In this document: positions 1 through 9,713 of the stretch, in pieces
How the letters are laid out: each line of letters begins with the position of its first letter
Position numbering within the stretch: position 1 is the first letter of the stretch
NCBI GenBank assembly: GCA_041392855.1
Contig: JAWKLD010000001.1
Location: forward strand, 2,900,001-2,964,000
DNA length: 64,000 bases
Direction of reading: 5' to 3'
Source of the DNA: Flavipsychrobacter sp.
GTDB lineage: Bacteria; Bacteroidota; Bacteroidia; Chitinophagales; Chitinophagaceae
Notes under the pieces: model-generated
Databases searched by the model: none
Told to the model about the DNA's origin: nothing
What the model saw: the letters and a program-made list of their open reading frames with translations, nothing else
Program-made: the position numbers and the translations under genes

Positions 1-889
1 CTCTACGAAGATGGTTATATGCAACTGTAGCTAACAGTCTTTTACCTATGATGATCTCTGCGCCAAATACAAAATGCCTGAACAGCTTATCTCCAAAGTA
101 AGACTTCTGAGTAGCAGTAGTATCTTGTCCTCCAAATAGATTGTTTTGGGTATTGTCAGCAGGGTTATTATAACGAATATCCCACTCATATAGATGGTGT
201 ATAGTTGCCATCAATCTTAGCGGTACATATTTTAATCTTTTAGAAATACCTATCTGTAAATCGAAAGGAAGAGGCTCTGAACTATTATTAGGGTTGTATT
301 TTGATAATACAACACCCATGTTTTGTGCTACTGCGCTAACCATCCATAGCGCATTGCTATCATAATACGTAACACCAATGTCCATTAATAGTGCTGAAGA
401 TCTCTTGTCGTAAAGAGCAGAGTTAGCAAACTTTAAAGCAGCTCCATAGCGCCATTTAGTTTTGTATTGCCTTGATGCGGCCAAGGTTATGGCAAATTCA
501 TTAGCCTTAAATGTGCCATATTGGTTGCCAATATTATCCGTCTGTGTGAAACTACCGTAGTTAAGGTATTGGATGCCTAATGCAAATGAAGTATTTATTT
601 TAGGCACATGATAACCGTATTGCATATTGGCAATGCTGATACCCGAGTAGAAGGCATTATAGTTAAGCCCTAAATTGTTATGAAGCTCAGGGCGCATTAA
701 TGCTGGGTTTTGCAATGCAAAAGCAATATCATCATCTGCACTGGCAATATTAGTACCGCCAAGTGCAGATATATGAGGTGAATTTGCTAGTCGCAAAAAC
801 TCCATTGTTCGTTGCCCTCCCGTTACTTGCGCATAGCTACTGCCAGTAATAGCACATAGGATAATAAGGAGGTATTTTCTTATTTGCAT
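1..889 (-). CDS. porQ: PorQ, type IX secretion system outer-membrane protein (3' end missing)
   Basis: Translating the minus strand from the ATG at 889 gives about 296 codons running off the left edge, so the C-terminus is missing. It begins with a signal peptide (MQIRKYLLIILCAITGSSYA, then Q). Next come the GGQRTMEFLRLANSPHISALGG region and an NPALM box, which I recognise from PorQ of the FadL-like PorV/PorQ barrels. The rest is alternating polar/aromatic beta-strand sequence. Known PorQ proteins sit in the outer membrane and take part in the attachment step of T9SS cargo. fabI lies 53 bases upstream on the same strand, so the two may be co-transcribed. Family assignment is firm. PorQ rather than another PorV/PorQ relative is inferred from the N-terminal motif. 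Confidence 0.8.
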   Translation of the reverse strand, partial: MQIRKYLLIILCAITGSSYAQVTGGQRTMEFLRLANSPHISALGGTNIASADDDIAFALQNPALMRPELHNNLGLNYNAFYSGISIANMQYGYHVPKINTSFALGIQYLNYGSFTQTDNIGNQYGTFKANEFAITLAASRQYKTKWRYGAALKFANSALYDKRSSALLMDIGVTYYDSNALWMVSAVAQNMGVVLSKYNPNNSSEPLPFDLQIGISKRLKYVPLRLMATIHHLYEWDIRYNNPADNTQNNLFGGQDTTATQKSYFGDKLFRHFVFGAEIIIGKRLLATVAYNHLRR

Positions 890-942
890 AAGGTTAGAAC
901 GGAACATAAATGAAATTATTGCTACTGTAATTTAGCTGATTT

Positions 943-1770
943 TTACTTTTCAGCAGCTTTTATCATTTCTTCTACGATAGGAGTACTCACACCAGTGCTA
1001 GAGAAACCGCCATCGTGGAATAGGTTTTGCATGGTCACCATCTTGGTATAGTCGCTGAATAGGCTAATACAGTAGCTAGCACATTCTTCAGCAGTAGCAT
1101 TGCCTAACGGAGACATTTTGTTAGCATACTCAAAGAAAGCATCAAAACCAGATACCCCAGAGCCAGCAGTGGTAACTGTAGGAGATTGAGATACGGTGTT
1201 TACCCTTACTTTTTTAGCAAAGCCATAGTGGTAACCAAAGCTACGTGCTATACCCTCCATTAATGCCTTCGCTTCAGCCATATCGTTATAACCAGGGAAA
1301 GTACGTTGCGCTGCGATATAGGTTAGTGCTACTACAGATGCCCATTCGTTTAGTGCATCCAATTTCATACAAGATTGTAACACCTTGTGTAGCGATAACG
1401 CAGATATATCTAATGTCTTTAAAAAGTTGTCATAATTGGTGTTCGTATACTCTATATTTTTACGAACGTTTGGAGACATACCGATTGAGTGCAATACAAA
1501 ATCGAGTTTACCGCCAAAATGATCCATACTTTGTTGTATCAGTTGTTCTAGATCTTCTGTTTTGGTAGCGTCAGCAGCTATTACGGGTGCATCATTGCAC
1601 TCTTTAGCTAGCTCATTTATCTTACCCATTCTTAATGCTATTGGCGCATTAGAAAGCACTATTTCACCACCTTCAGCTACTACCTTTTGTGCCGTTTGCC
1701 ATGCAATTGAACGCTCGTCTAGCGCTCCAAATATGATTCCTTTCTTTCCTTTTAACAATTGGTGAGACAT
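943..1770 (-). CDS. fabI: enoyl-[acyl-carrier-protein] reductase (NADH) FabI
   Basis: This 275-residue short-chain dehydrogenase has the FabI arrangement. A glycine-rich nucleotide site lies near the N-terminus (GIIFGALDERSIAW, residues 11-24), the LHSIGM segment follows at about 93-98, and the catalytic Tyr161-x6-Lys168 pair sits in PGYNDMAEAK, with the second FabI tyrosine at 151. It reduces trans-2-enoyl-ACP in the last step of each fatty-acid elongation cycle, in the cytoplasm. Length and motifs are normal for the family. The ATG at 1770 is the natural start, since the protein begins only a few residues before the Rossmann strand. It precedes porQ on the same strand. Confidence 0.93.
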   Translation of the reverse strand: MSHQLLKGKKGIIFGALDERSIAWQTAQKVVAEGGEIVLSNAPIALRMGKINELAKECNDAPVIAADATKTEDLEQLIQQSMDHFGGKLDFVLHSIGMSPNVRKNIEYTNTNYDNFLKTLDISALSLHKVLQSCMKLDALNEWASVVALTYIAAQRTFPGYNDMAEAKALMEGIARSFGYHYGFAKKVRVNTVSQSPTVTTAGSGVSGFDAFFEYANKMSPLGNATAEECASYCISLFSDYTKMVTMQNLFHDGGFSSTGVSTPIVEEMIKAAEK

Positions 1771-1851
1771 GTAATCTGATTTTATTTAAGTAAAAGTAGA
1801 AAAAACTGCTAAGCTTTTGTCATGGTTTTATACTTAAAGTAAGGTTTGTCA

Positions 1852-3759
1852 TTATCTCCTGATAATGATCTCTACTCTTCTATTGGCAAACCTTCCCTCC
1901 TCAGTGTCATTTGAGGCTACAGGAGCTGCTTCTCCCCACCCTGCATAGCGAATATAATCTTCGAGTATGCCCAAACCTGCTATTTCCTCTGCTACTAAGC
2001 GTGCTCTGGTATAGGATAATTCTTCATTTATGATAGGCGTGCCTGTATTATCTGTATAGCTATTGATAAGTATTTGAAAGTTATGCTCTTCAAACAACCA
2101 TGGATCCATAGCTCTATATATTTCTGCCTTATTAGAGTCTGACAGACTTTTACTATTGATAGGGAAGTTTAATACAAGCAATACACTGTCGTTAATAGGG
2201 GCAACATAGTCTTGAGGTAATAATGCGATATTAAAGGTATCCACATCTATACTATCTGCATCGGCAAATATTATATCTCCTTCGCTGGCCAAATAGCCTA
2301 TTCTATCCGCATAGTAAGTGTATTTTTTACCTTTGGGCAAGGTTATCATATAGCTGGCATCACCCCTGTTAGAGGTGAAATGATAAAGCTCTTGTTTGGT
2401 AACAGCATCTTTAACATATATGCTGGTGTAATTCAGCCTATCTTTTGATAGGGAGTCATATACAAAGCCTTCTATTTTAACTACAGGTATAGGTTGCAGT
2501 GCTTTGGGTACTTTCATCTCATAGATATCAAAATTCCCGGTATTGCTATCTCTATCAGAGGAGAAGAAGGCTCTTTGACCATCTACTGTGATACAAATGC
2601 TGTTTTCATCAGCTGTAGAGTTGAAAGGAATACCCATGTTAGTTGGTGTTTCCCAAGTGTTATTCCTGCTTCTGCGTGTCATGAACAGGTCTATACCGCC
2701 AAGCCCTGTGAGCCCGTCGCTGGCAAAATAAAGTGTATTGTTATCTATATGTAAGTGTGGGGCTGTTTCGTTACCCGGAGTATTAATTTCAGGCCCTAAG
2801 TTTTTAGGCTCTTGCCAAAGTCCATTTTCAAAAGTAGATACCCATATATCTAGCCCTCCATAGCCACCATTTCTATTGCTTACAAAGTAAAGCTCTCTGT
2901 TATCGGCAGAGAGGCATGGCATGCCCTCATAGTCGGGAGTATTTATGGTAGCGCCAAAGCTTTGAGGTGTAGACCATGTGCTATCTTCGGTATAAGCCAT
3001 AAATAGGTCACAACCTCCTCTTTCCCAGCCGTTTTCGCTTCTGTTTTCACAACGCATAAAGAACAGATAATGTTCATCAGCAGATATAAATTGTGCCGCT
3101 TCCTGAAAGGGGGTATTGGTAGGGGTGCCTAAGTTTTTACCCGTAAACCACCCTCCACAGCTATCTACTGTCGAACGGTAAAAGTCCTCATCGGTATTGT
3201 TTACACTACGGGTGAAATGTAATGTTTGGGTATCAGCCGATATAGTAGGATACATTTCAGGATATGGGGTGTTAATACGTATGCCCAGATTGAAAGCGGT
3301 ATCCGTCCATTTTCTGTTCAATGCTTGCTGCATGAAGCTACCTTGTGCACGTAATTTTTTCCAAGTATCATTTTTGCTATCAGAAATACTACGTGATACA
3401 ATAAGTTGTAATGCTTGAGTAGGTTGGTAGTTGGCTAGGTATGCTTTTGCTAATGGCATGGCAAATGCATTGTAGCCATCTTTACAATTTCTAGAGGCAG
3501 CGAGAAAAGTTTCTATCGCTTTTGGGAAATTTCTATCTATATAGTACCATTCTCCCATTGTGCTATAAGCATCAACATATCTGGGGTAACTAGCTATTGC
3601 TGCAGCAACACTTTTGTAGGCAGCGGCTTTATTTTTCTTTAAATTATAAGACAGCCCTTCATGATAAAGCCTTTGAGCGCTTTGTGGCACTTGAGCGGTA
3701 ACCTTTTTCGAAATGATAAAGGCTAGTGCTAGCAATAAATATATTGTGCTTTTTCGCAT
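1852..3759 (-). CDS. PorE-like OmpA-family protein with TPR, beta-propeller and CRD domains
   Basis: This is a 635-residue exported protein. A signal peptide (about residues 1-22, ending VTAQ) is followed by a TPR-like helical region (about 25-150) and PD40/WD40-like propeller blades (about 155-420, repeats such as YPTISADTQTLHFTR and MPCLSADNRELYFVSN). A carboxypeptidase-regulatory-like sandwich (about 430-510) and a C-terminal OmpA peptidoglycan-binding domain (about 520-635) complete it. The OmpA domain keeps its binding residues: Asp570 in the TDN box, Arg585/587, and the NRRVE tail. The domain order matches PorE, which tethers the T9SS to peptidoglycan. Unlike the PorE lipoprotein I know, no lipobox cysteine is visible here. 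Paralogues with this architecture are common, so the PorE role is inference. Confidence 0.72.
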   Translation of the reverse strand: MRKSTIYLLLALAFIISKKVTAQVPQSAQRLYHEGLSYNLKKNKAAAYKSVAAAIASYPRYVDAYSTMGEWYYIDRNFPKAIETFLAASRNCKDGYNAFAMPLAKAYLANYQPTQALQLIVSRSISDSKNDTWKKLRAQGSFMQQALNRKWTDTAFNLGIRINTPYPEMYPTISADTQTLHFTRSVNNTDEDFYRSTVDSCGGWFTGKNLGTPTNTPFQEAAQFISADEHYLFFMRCENRSENGWERGGCDLFMAYTEDSTWSTPQSFGATINTPDYEGMPCLSADNRELYFVSNRNGGYGGLDIWVSTFENGLWQEPKNLGPEINTPGNETAPHLHIDNNTLYFASDGLTGLGGIDLFMTRRSRNNTWETPTNMGIPFNSTADENSICITVDGQRAFFSSDRDSNTGNFDIYEMKVPKALQPIPVVKIEGFVYDSLSKDRLNYTSIYVKDAVTKQELYHFTSNRGDASYMITLPKGKKYTYYADRIGYLASEGDIIFADADSIDVDTFNIALLPQDYVAPINDSVLLVLNFPINSKSLSDSNKAEIYRAMDPWLFEEHNFQILINSYTDNTGTPIINEELSYTRARLVAEEIAGLGILEDYIRYAGWGEAAPVASNDTEEGRFANRRVEIIIRR

Positions 3760-3842
3760 ATCGTAGCTGTAAAAATAATAACCTATGTGATTTCCTTCAA
3801 TAAAATCGGAACTTTGTAACTTACTGTTCTTGAAGTTTTAAT

Positions 3843-5051
3843 ATGAGTGCACAAATAAAATGTCCAAAATGTGGTAATGAGTTTCAACCTGACGAAGCAA
3901 TTCGCTCGGAAGTAGAGGCGCAATTGCGTGCCAAAATGGTTAGCTGGCAAAAGGAAAAGAGTGAAGAACATCAAAAAGCCTTGGACGAAAAAGAAAAAGA
4001 GGCACAGAGAAGACTAGAAGAACAACGTGAGCAACTACAGCTAAAGTTGGAAGAGCAGATCAGTAAGAAGTTGGCGGGTGATTATGAAGTAGAAATGAGA
4101 TTTTTAAAAGAAGCTAATGAGCAAAATGAGGAAAAATTAAAGGAAGCTAGAGTTAAAGAATTAGAGTTTTTAAAGCAAAAGCAAGAACTGAAACAAAAGG
4201 AAGAAGAGCTACAGATACAACTACAAAAAATGCTGCAAGAGGAAAAGCTAGCACTTGAGGGTAGTATTAGAAAACAAGAAGAAGAAAAGAACTTTTTAAA
4301 GTTCAAGCAATTAGAAAAGCAGCTGGAAGATCAGAAAAAAATAGCTGAGGAAGCCGTACGTAAAGCAGAGCAGGCATCTATGCAGTTGCAAGGAGAGGTG
4401 CAAGAATTGGCACTAGAAGAACTGTTGAGAAACAACTTTCCTTTTGATGTGATATCGGAGGTGGGTAAAGGCGTAAGAGGTGCCGACTGTATACAAACAG
4501 TGCGCAATAGTATAGGTAATGAGTGTGGCAGTATAATGTATGAGAGTAAGCGTACTAAGGAATTTAGTAACGAGTGGATAGAAAAACTAAAAGCAGATAT
4601 GCGCAGTCAAGGTGCAGACTTGGCTGTAATTGTGACACAAGCAATGCCCAAGGGTATGGATAGCTTTGGCGAAAAAGATGGGGTATGGATATGTTCTTTT
4701 AATGAAGTAAAAGCAGTTACTACGGTTTTAAGGGACTCTATCCTTAGAGTGTATAACGCTACTAAAAGTCAGGAGAACAAAGGGGATAAAATGACTTTGC
4801 TTTATAACTACCTTACAGGTGCGGAATTCTCCGAACAATGGAAAGCCATGCGTGAAGGTTTTAGAAGCATGAAAGACCTTATTCAAAAAGAGCGCGATCA
4901 AATGGAGCGTATATGGAAAGCCAGAGAAAAGCAGATAGAAAAAATACTGCTTAATGCTAACCATGTTAGTGGTTCTATAGAAGGTATTGCCGGTGCAGAA
5001 AGCATAGATATGAAACTGCTTGATGGCAACGATACAGACTTGATCGAGTAG
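3843..5051 (+). CDS. DUF2130 domain-containing protein with long coiled coil
   Basis: This is a 402-residue cytoplasmic protein. The N-terminus has a single CPKC zinc-knuckle half (Cys7, Cys10). A highly charged Glu/Lys/Gln coiled coil spans about residues 20-190, and the DUF2130 domain about 190-380. Within DUF2130 the order Glu206, Asp215 (GADC), then Glu234-Ser-Lys236 on a predicted strand resembles the core of PD-(D/E)XK nucleases. That is my reading of the motif, not a demonstrated activity. A second helical stretch rich in Glu/Arg follows. The gene is divergent from the PorE-like gene and ends 5 bases from the convergent cargo gene at 5057. The biological role of the family is not established, to my knowledge. 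Confidence 0.8.
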   Translation: MSAQIKCPKCGNEFQPDEAIRSEVEAQLRAKMVSWQKEKSEEHQKALDEKEKEAQRRLEEQREQLQLKLEEQISKKLAGDYEVEMRFLKEANEQNEEKLKEARVKELEFLKQKQELKQKEEELQIQLQKMLQEEKLALEGSIRKQEEEKNFLKFKQLEKQLEDQKKIAEEAVRKAEQASMQLQGEVQELALEELLRNNFPFDVISEVGKGVRGADCIQTVRNSIGNECGSIMYESKRTKEFSNEWIEKLKADMRSQGADLAVIVTQAMPKGMDSFGEKDGVWICSFNEVKAVTTVLRDSILRVYNATKSQENKGDKMTLLYNYLTGAEFSEQWKAMREGFRSMKDLIQKERDQMERIWKAREKQIEKILLNANHVSGSIEGIAGAESIDMKLLDGNDTDLIE

Positions 5052-5078
5052 TGCTACTATCTTAATATAGTAACACTA
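5049..5078. terminator. possible shared hairpin between convergent genes
   Basis: A 12-base inverted repeat with one mismatch (5049-5060 with 5067-5078, loop 5061-5066) spans the stop codons of both converging genes. No T-tract follows on either strand, so it is at best a weak bidirectional terminator. Confidence 0.3.
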
Positions 5079-7426
5079 CCTTTCATAATTTCGTCCCTGC
5101 CCCTGAATTTATATTTGATATAATAGTAGAAAGCGTCCATGCTTAAGGCTTTACCTTTATAGCTGCCATCCCAACCTTCGTTAATGTCTATAGTATAAAA
5201 GACACGATTACCCCATCTGTTGAAAATACCTAACTCAAAGTTGGTCACTTCGGTAATATTACCCAGTACTTTTGCTACGTCATTTCTTCCGTCATTGTTA
5301 GGTGTAAATGCGCTAGGGAACCATAACTCACAGTTGTAAAAGTCGATATAAATATCATCTCTTGCCAAACCACAACTGCTGAAAGCATATAAGGTATATT
5401 GACCTGGTGTTTTTACCTTAAGCCTGTCTTTTAAGCTACTGTCAGACCAAACATAGGTAACAGGTACTTTAGTTATTCCTGCATAGAGTGTTATCTCTTC
5501 ACCATAACATAGGGTCGTATCATTACCTAGATCTAGCTTAGGTCCTTCTACGGAATTGAAAACTACTGTGTCCGCAACAGTACACCCAAACTTGTTCACA
5601 ACAGTTACCGCATAGGTGCCACTTTGGGTAAGTGTAATAGCAGAATCAGCACTATTGGTATTCCATTGATAGATAGTACCAGAATCTTGAGGTCCGGCAT
5701 TAAGCGTGTAGGAAATGCTATTACATATAGTAGTGTCAGGACCTAAGTATACAGCGGGTACTGGATCTATTTGTATTTTAACTGTGTCTGCTCCGATACA
5801 ACCATTATTATTTACTTCTAGCCAGTACGTGCCAGATTTAGATGGGCTGCCGATAAATTCATTGGTGGCTGCTGTAGTAGCATCACTCCATAAGAAAGTA
5901 GCGCCACTAGGGTTGGTGTTTTTATTCTCTAGTTTAATTTGTGTGCCGGCACATTTATTAATGAAGCTATCCAGATCTACAGTGGGAAGTGCTGCTTTAG
6001 AGATCGTGGCAGTATCGGATGCTGTACCACATAAGGTGCCGCCTGATGCTTGAACCCAATATTTATTAGCTTGTGTTACTTTAATACTGCTGGTAGTAGC
6101 ACCTGTATTCCATATATAAGTAGTACCACCACTGCTACTTGCATCAAGTGTTAGTGTATCGTTCTGGCAAATGGTGGTGTCTTTGATTATGTCAATATTG
6201 GAAGCTCCGCTGGCAATAAAAATGCCGCTACAATGGCTTTGCATGCCCATAAAACCACCCATGTTTTGCAATAGTGTAATTTTCTTAGCACCAGCTGTGG
6301 TAAAGGTGTAGTTGAGTGTAGGGTTGTAATAAACAGTGCTGTTGAAAGTAGGGTAGGTAAAAAGAGTTTTTCTATGGTATCCTTTGCTACTATAGGAGGT
6401 TATATGTAGATATTGTGTTCCATTGTAAATAAAAGGAACAAAGCTGTTGATATTAGTAACACCAAGTGCCCCCATATTGCTAAATGTAGGAGTAGAAGTG
6501 ATGTTGTTATGAAAATCTAGTTTTATAAGGTTGCCTGATTCATTAGCCACATAAGCTATTAGCTGGTTACAGTCAGAGAATATGGCTACTGTTCTTGGCA
6601 ACTGAAGTCCTGTATTCCCCAGTAGTGTACCGGTAGGGCTATTGTTTTGAATATTAGTACCAAAATCTAGCCTAGATATATTAGGTGTAGTAAGGCTAGT
6701 TACAAGCATGTACCAGTTGCCATTCTGCTGGTGCAAAGCAAAGTTGCAAGGGTTGTCGTATCCGCCAACTTTTGGTAGTACAGTAGTTGTTGGAGCATTT
6801 GTAATAGAAGTGCCGAAGTCTAATCTTGTAATAGCACCATTTCTATTGGCTACAAAACCCACCCATTGCGTACCGTATTTGGCTACACCTATTTGGTGTG
6901 CATGAGCAAGGTCTGGAGATAAGCTGTAAAAAGTAGCAGTAGGGTTATTGCCGAGCGATGTGCCAAAATCCAGACGCATTAGTCTATTAAAATTCACGAA
7001 GAAGCCATACCAGTTACCATTTGCAGGATCTCTTATTATCTGTACCCCTTCCAATAAAAATCCTGTGAAGCCAAAATTACCAAGGTTGGTTGCAGTTGGT
7101 GTTGAGTTTGGGTTGGCACCATATGATAGCCTTATGATATCTCTATTGTTATAGTTGGTAGTGAAGGAATACCAATTACCATTATCATAATCCATGCTAG
7201 AGTAAACAGGATTGTTAACTGGAGCAAATGTGCCGGATGCGGTTGCAGCGGCAGTGTTGTACTGAGCAATATCTGTTGTATCCATCACCCATGTATGGGA
7301 GATTCCGGTAGTACCATTACTCATGTTCACAACTGTGTTGATACATGTAGTATCAGTAGGGTTGGTTTGTATTTGTGCGAATGCCTGACTCGACAATAGG
7401 AGTAATAGGATAGGTATGTACTTCAT
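5057..7426 (-). CDS. T9SS type B (CHU_C) cargo: large secreted adhesin-like protein
   Basis: This is a 789-residue secreted protein of unknown ligand. A signal peptide (residues 1-17, ending AFAQ) precedes a region of about 350 residues with repeated blades of the form NWY.f...n...RLDFG, suggesting a beta-propeller. Three or four Ig/PKD-like modules follow, each opening with a pattern like DTTICxxDTLTLDA. The C-terminal domain (703-789, FPSAFTPNNDGRND to the terminal ILR) is the CHU_C or gliding-motility-associated C-terminal domain, which directs T9SS export and surface attachment. There is no enzymatic motif. The gene converges on the DUF2130 gene. Surface adhesion is a reasonable guess, but the substrate cannot be read from sequence. 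Confidence 0.83.
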   Translation of the reverse strand: MKYIPILLLLLSSQAFAQIQTNPTDTTCINTVVNMSNGTTGISHTWVMDTTDIAQYNTAAATASGTFAPVNNPVYSSMDYDNGNWYSFTTNYNNRDIIRLSYGANPNSTPTATNLGNFGFTGFLLEGVQIIRDPANGNWYGFFVNFNRLMRLDFGTSLGNNPTATFYSLSPDLAHAHQIGVAKYGTQWVGFVANRNGAITRLDFGTSITNAPTTTVLPKVGGYDNPCNFALHQQNGNWYMLVTSLTTPNISRLDFGTNIQNNSPTGTLLGNTGLQLPRTVAIFSDCNQLIAYVANESGNLIKLDFHNNITSTPTFSNMGALGVTNINSFVPFIYNGTQYLHITSYSSKGYHRKTLFTYPTFNSTVYYNPTLNYTFTTAGAKKITLLQNMGGFMGMQSHCSGIFIASGASNIDIIKDTTICQNDTLTLDASSSGGTTYIWNTGATTSSIKVTQANKYWVQASGGTLCGTASDTATISKAALPTVDLDSFINKCAGTQIKLENKNTNPSGATFLWSDATTAATNEFIGSPSKSGTYWLEVNNNGCIGADTVKIQIDPVPAVYLGPDTTICNSISYTLNAGPQDSGTIYQWNTNSADSAITLTQSGTYAVTVVNKFGCTVADTVVFNSVEGPKLDLGNDTTLCYGEEITLYAGITKVPVTYVWSDSSLKDRLKVKTPGQYTLYAFSSCGLARDDIYIDFYNCELWFPSAFTPNNDGRNDVAKVLGNITEVTNFELGIFNRWGNRVFYTIDINEGWDGSYKGKALSMDAFYYYIKYKFRGRDEIMKGSVTILR

Positions 7427-7489
7427 AAAAGGGTTAAATATTAGGACTGCTAATATAGGTAGTTTTTTTGGTATATGATCGGGTCGGCC

Positions 7490-8458
7490 TTAAAAAGGTT
7501 GCTTAGCTGTAGTGCAAAATTCTTTCCATATTTCTGCTACAATTTCGGCAGCTGGTTTTATCTCGTTGATGTAACCGCTCACCTGTCCTATTTCAAGTTC
7601 GCCATCTTCCATGTCTCCTTCAAACATGCCTTTCTTGGCACGTGCCCTACCTAGAAGATCCTTTAGCGCTTCATCACTTACGCAATTACTTTCCGCTTCC
7701 TGAACTTGATCGCTGAACTTATTTTTTAATAAACGAACTGGAGTTAAGCGCTTAAGAGAAAGAATAGTATCTCCTTCGTTGGCAGCTACAATAGCATCTT
7801 TGAATGCTTGGTGGCTAGAGGCTTCGGGGCTGCATACGAAACGACTGCCTATTTGTACCGCATCGGCACCTAGTGCCATAGTTGCAAACATGCTTTTGCC
7901 AGTAGCTATGCCCCCTGCTGCAATAAGTGGAATTGTTATAGCGTCTTTTACTTGCGGTATCAAGCAAAGTGTTGTTGTCTCTTCTCTGCCGTTGTGCCCA
8001 CCAGCTTCAAAGCCCTCGGCAACAACAGCATCTACACCAGCAGCTTCGCTTTTTAATGCAAACTTGGCACTCGATACTACATGTACAACTACTATTCCAT
8101 GTTCTTTCAGTTTGCTAGTCCATGTTTTTGGATTGCCGGCTGAAGTGAATACTATAGGTACTTTTTCGTCGATTATGGTTTGGATATGTTTGTCAATATC
8201 TGGATAGAGTAAAGGTAGGTTTACAGCAAAAGGCTTGTCTGTAGCTTGCTTGCATTTTTGGATATGTTCTTTCAGTACCTCTGGATACATGCTGCCTGCA
8301 CCAATAATGCCCAGTCCGCCTGCATTACTCACGGCACTAGCCAAACGCCAGCCCGATGCCCATATCATACCAGCTTGAATTATCGGGTACTGGATACCGA
8401 AGAGTTTTGTGATTCGGTTTTCAAATGCAGTGTTTTCGTTAATTGTACCTTGAAACAT
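7490..8458 (-). CDS. nitronate monooxygenase / FabK-like flavoenzyme
   Basis: This 322-residue FMN-dependent TIM barrel belongs to the 2-nitropropane dioxygenase/FabK family. Visible signatures are PIIQAGMIWASG near the N-terminus (25-36), EAGGHNG (151-157) carrying the family histidine, AAGGIATG (180-187) and GADAVQIGSRF (197-207). The last two bind the FMN phosphate. Known members oxidise nitronates or act as enoyl-ACP reductases, and sequence alone does not separate the two. FabI is encoded elsewhere in this window, so a FabK role would be redundant. The start overlaps the upstream M16 peptidase gene by 20 bases, indicating one transcript. Confidence 0.85.
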   Translation of the reverse strand: MFQGTINENTAFENRITKLFGIQYPIIQAGMIWASGWRLASAVSNAGGLGIIGAGSMYPEVLKEHIQKCKQATDKPFAVNLPLLYPDIDKHIQTIIDEKVPIVFTSAGNPKTWTSKLKEHGIVVVHVVSSAKFALKSEAAGVDAVVAEGFEAGGHNGREETTTLCLIPQVKDAITIPLIAAGGIATGKSMFATMALGADAVQIGSRFVCSPEASSHQAFKDAIVAANEGDTILSLKRLTPVRLLKNKFSDQVQEAESNCVSDEALKDLLGRARAKKGMFEGDMEDGELEIGQVSGYINEIKPAAEIVAEIWKEFCTTAKQPF

Positions 8459-9704
8459 ATCCTTCTTGTTTTTTCTTTCTGTAGAATAGAGTATTGCTGT
8501 TTTCTTTTCTGAATGTGTGCTTGGCTGTTGCTAATAAAAATTCGGTAGTCACAGCGTTGTATTTATTCCATTCGTCGTTTATCATAGCAGCATCGCCAAG
8601 TAGCTCATAAAATGCCAAGTTATTAGCACGAGATAGTAAGCTCAGGTCTTCGAAAGTGATCATGGCTTCTATCTTGTTTTTTGCTTTACTTAGTTCTTCT
8701 TCAGTTACTCCATTAGTCACCAGTTCTTCTATAATGTCATCGACTGCTTTATTCGCTTCCTCCAAGGTTTCACCTTCAACTATTTTGCCTTCGATGATTA
8801 AAAGCCCCGGGTCAATACTGCCTGTATGGTAGCAGTTGATATTGCTAAACAGTTGTTGCTCCTTTACTAGTTTTTGATGCAAACGAGAGGCTAGTCCATT
8901 GCCGATGATCTCTGTGATCAAATCGTTGGCATAATAACTATCGGATAATCTGCCATCAATATGCCATGCTTTATAAAGCGCATCTAAAGGCACGTCAGCT
9001 TCAACTTCTTTATGTCTTGCTTCTGTTTGTGCAGGCTCTTGAGGAATAGCTCTGTGATAAGCTTCACCAGTTGGTATATTGCCAAACCATTTTTCTGCTA
9101 ACTCTTTTACCTGCGCTACACTCACATTGCCGGCTACGCATAGTACTGCGTTTTGTGGACGATAGTGTTTGTAAAAGAAATGTTTTACATCTTCAAGAGT
9201 TGCCTCTTCAATATGTTTTAGTTCCTTACCAATGGTCATCCATTGGTAAGGGTGTTTCTTATAGCAAAGGGTACGTAGGTGTTCCCAAGCATCACCATAT
9301 GGTTTATTGATATAATTCTCTTTAAACTCTTCGCATACCACCTTTCTTTGTACGTCCAAGCTCTTTTCGCTAAAGTCCAATGCATTCATACGGTCACTTT
9401 CCAGCCAGAATGCAGTTTCTATATTTTGTAAAGGAAGTTGTATGTAGTAGTTGGTGATGTCATTAGTAGTGTAAGCATTATTTTCTCCACCCGCCATTTG
9501 TAATGGCTCATCATATTCGGGTATGTTTTCAGAACCACCAAACATAAGGTGCTCAAAAAGGTGTGCAAACCCGGTCTTGTTTGGGTCTTCATCTCTGGCC
9601 CCTACATCGTATAGTACATTTATTGCCACCATTGGTGTGGTTTGGTCTTGGTGTACTAATACCTTTAACCCATTATCGAGTGTAAACTTTTCGTATTGTA
9701 ACAT
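8439..9704 (-). CDS. M16 family zinc metallopeptidase
   Basis: This 421-residue inverzincin-type peptidase carries the inverted zinc motif His48-x-x-Glu51-His52 (HLFEH) and a downstream glutamate cluster (about residues 125-129, CEEFKEN). The NNAYTTNDITNYY strand marks the first M16 domain, and a second, inactive M16-like domain fills the C-terminal half. No signal peptide is visible, so it probably acts in the cytoplasm or periplasmic export is cryptic. Its length is that of single-chain bacterial processing peptidases, which often form dimers. It is the first gene of an operon with the FMN enzyme at 7490. A TAACTTTG -7 element lies at 9741-9748. Confidence 0.88.
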   Translation of the reverse strand: MLQYEKFTLDNGLKVLVHQDQTTPMVAINVLYDVGARDEDPNKTGFAHLFEHLMFGGSENIPEYDEPLQMAGGENNAYTTNDITNYYIQLPLQNIETAFWLESDRMNALDFSEKSLDVQRKVVCEEFKENYINKPYGDAWEHLRTLCYKKHPYQWMTIGKELKHIEEATLEDVKHFFYKHYRPQNAVLCVAGNVSVAQVKELAEKWFGNIPTGEAYHRAIPQEPAQTEARHKEVEADVPLDALYKAWHIDGRLSDSYYANDLITEIIGNGLASRLHQKLVKEQQLFSNINCYHTGSIDPGLLIIEGKIVEGETLEEANKAVDDIIEELVTNGVTEEELSKAKNKIEAMITFEDLSLLSRANNLAFYELLGDAAMINDEWNKYNAVTTEFLLATAKHTFRKENSNTLFYRKKKQEGYVSRYN

Positions 9705-9713
9705 ATATTGTCG

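Noticed and set aside
1245..1568. Open frame antisense to fabI
   Set aside because: It lies wholly inside fabI, has no family features and shows composition expected of a reverse-strand shadow.
4082..4306. Serine/cysteine-rich frame on the minus strand
   Set aside because: It is the complement of the Glu/Lys-rich coiled coil of the DUF2130 gene, which produces exactly this composition.
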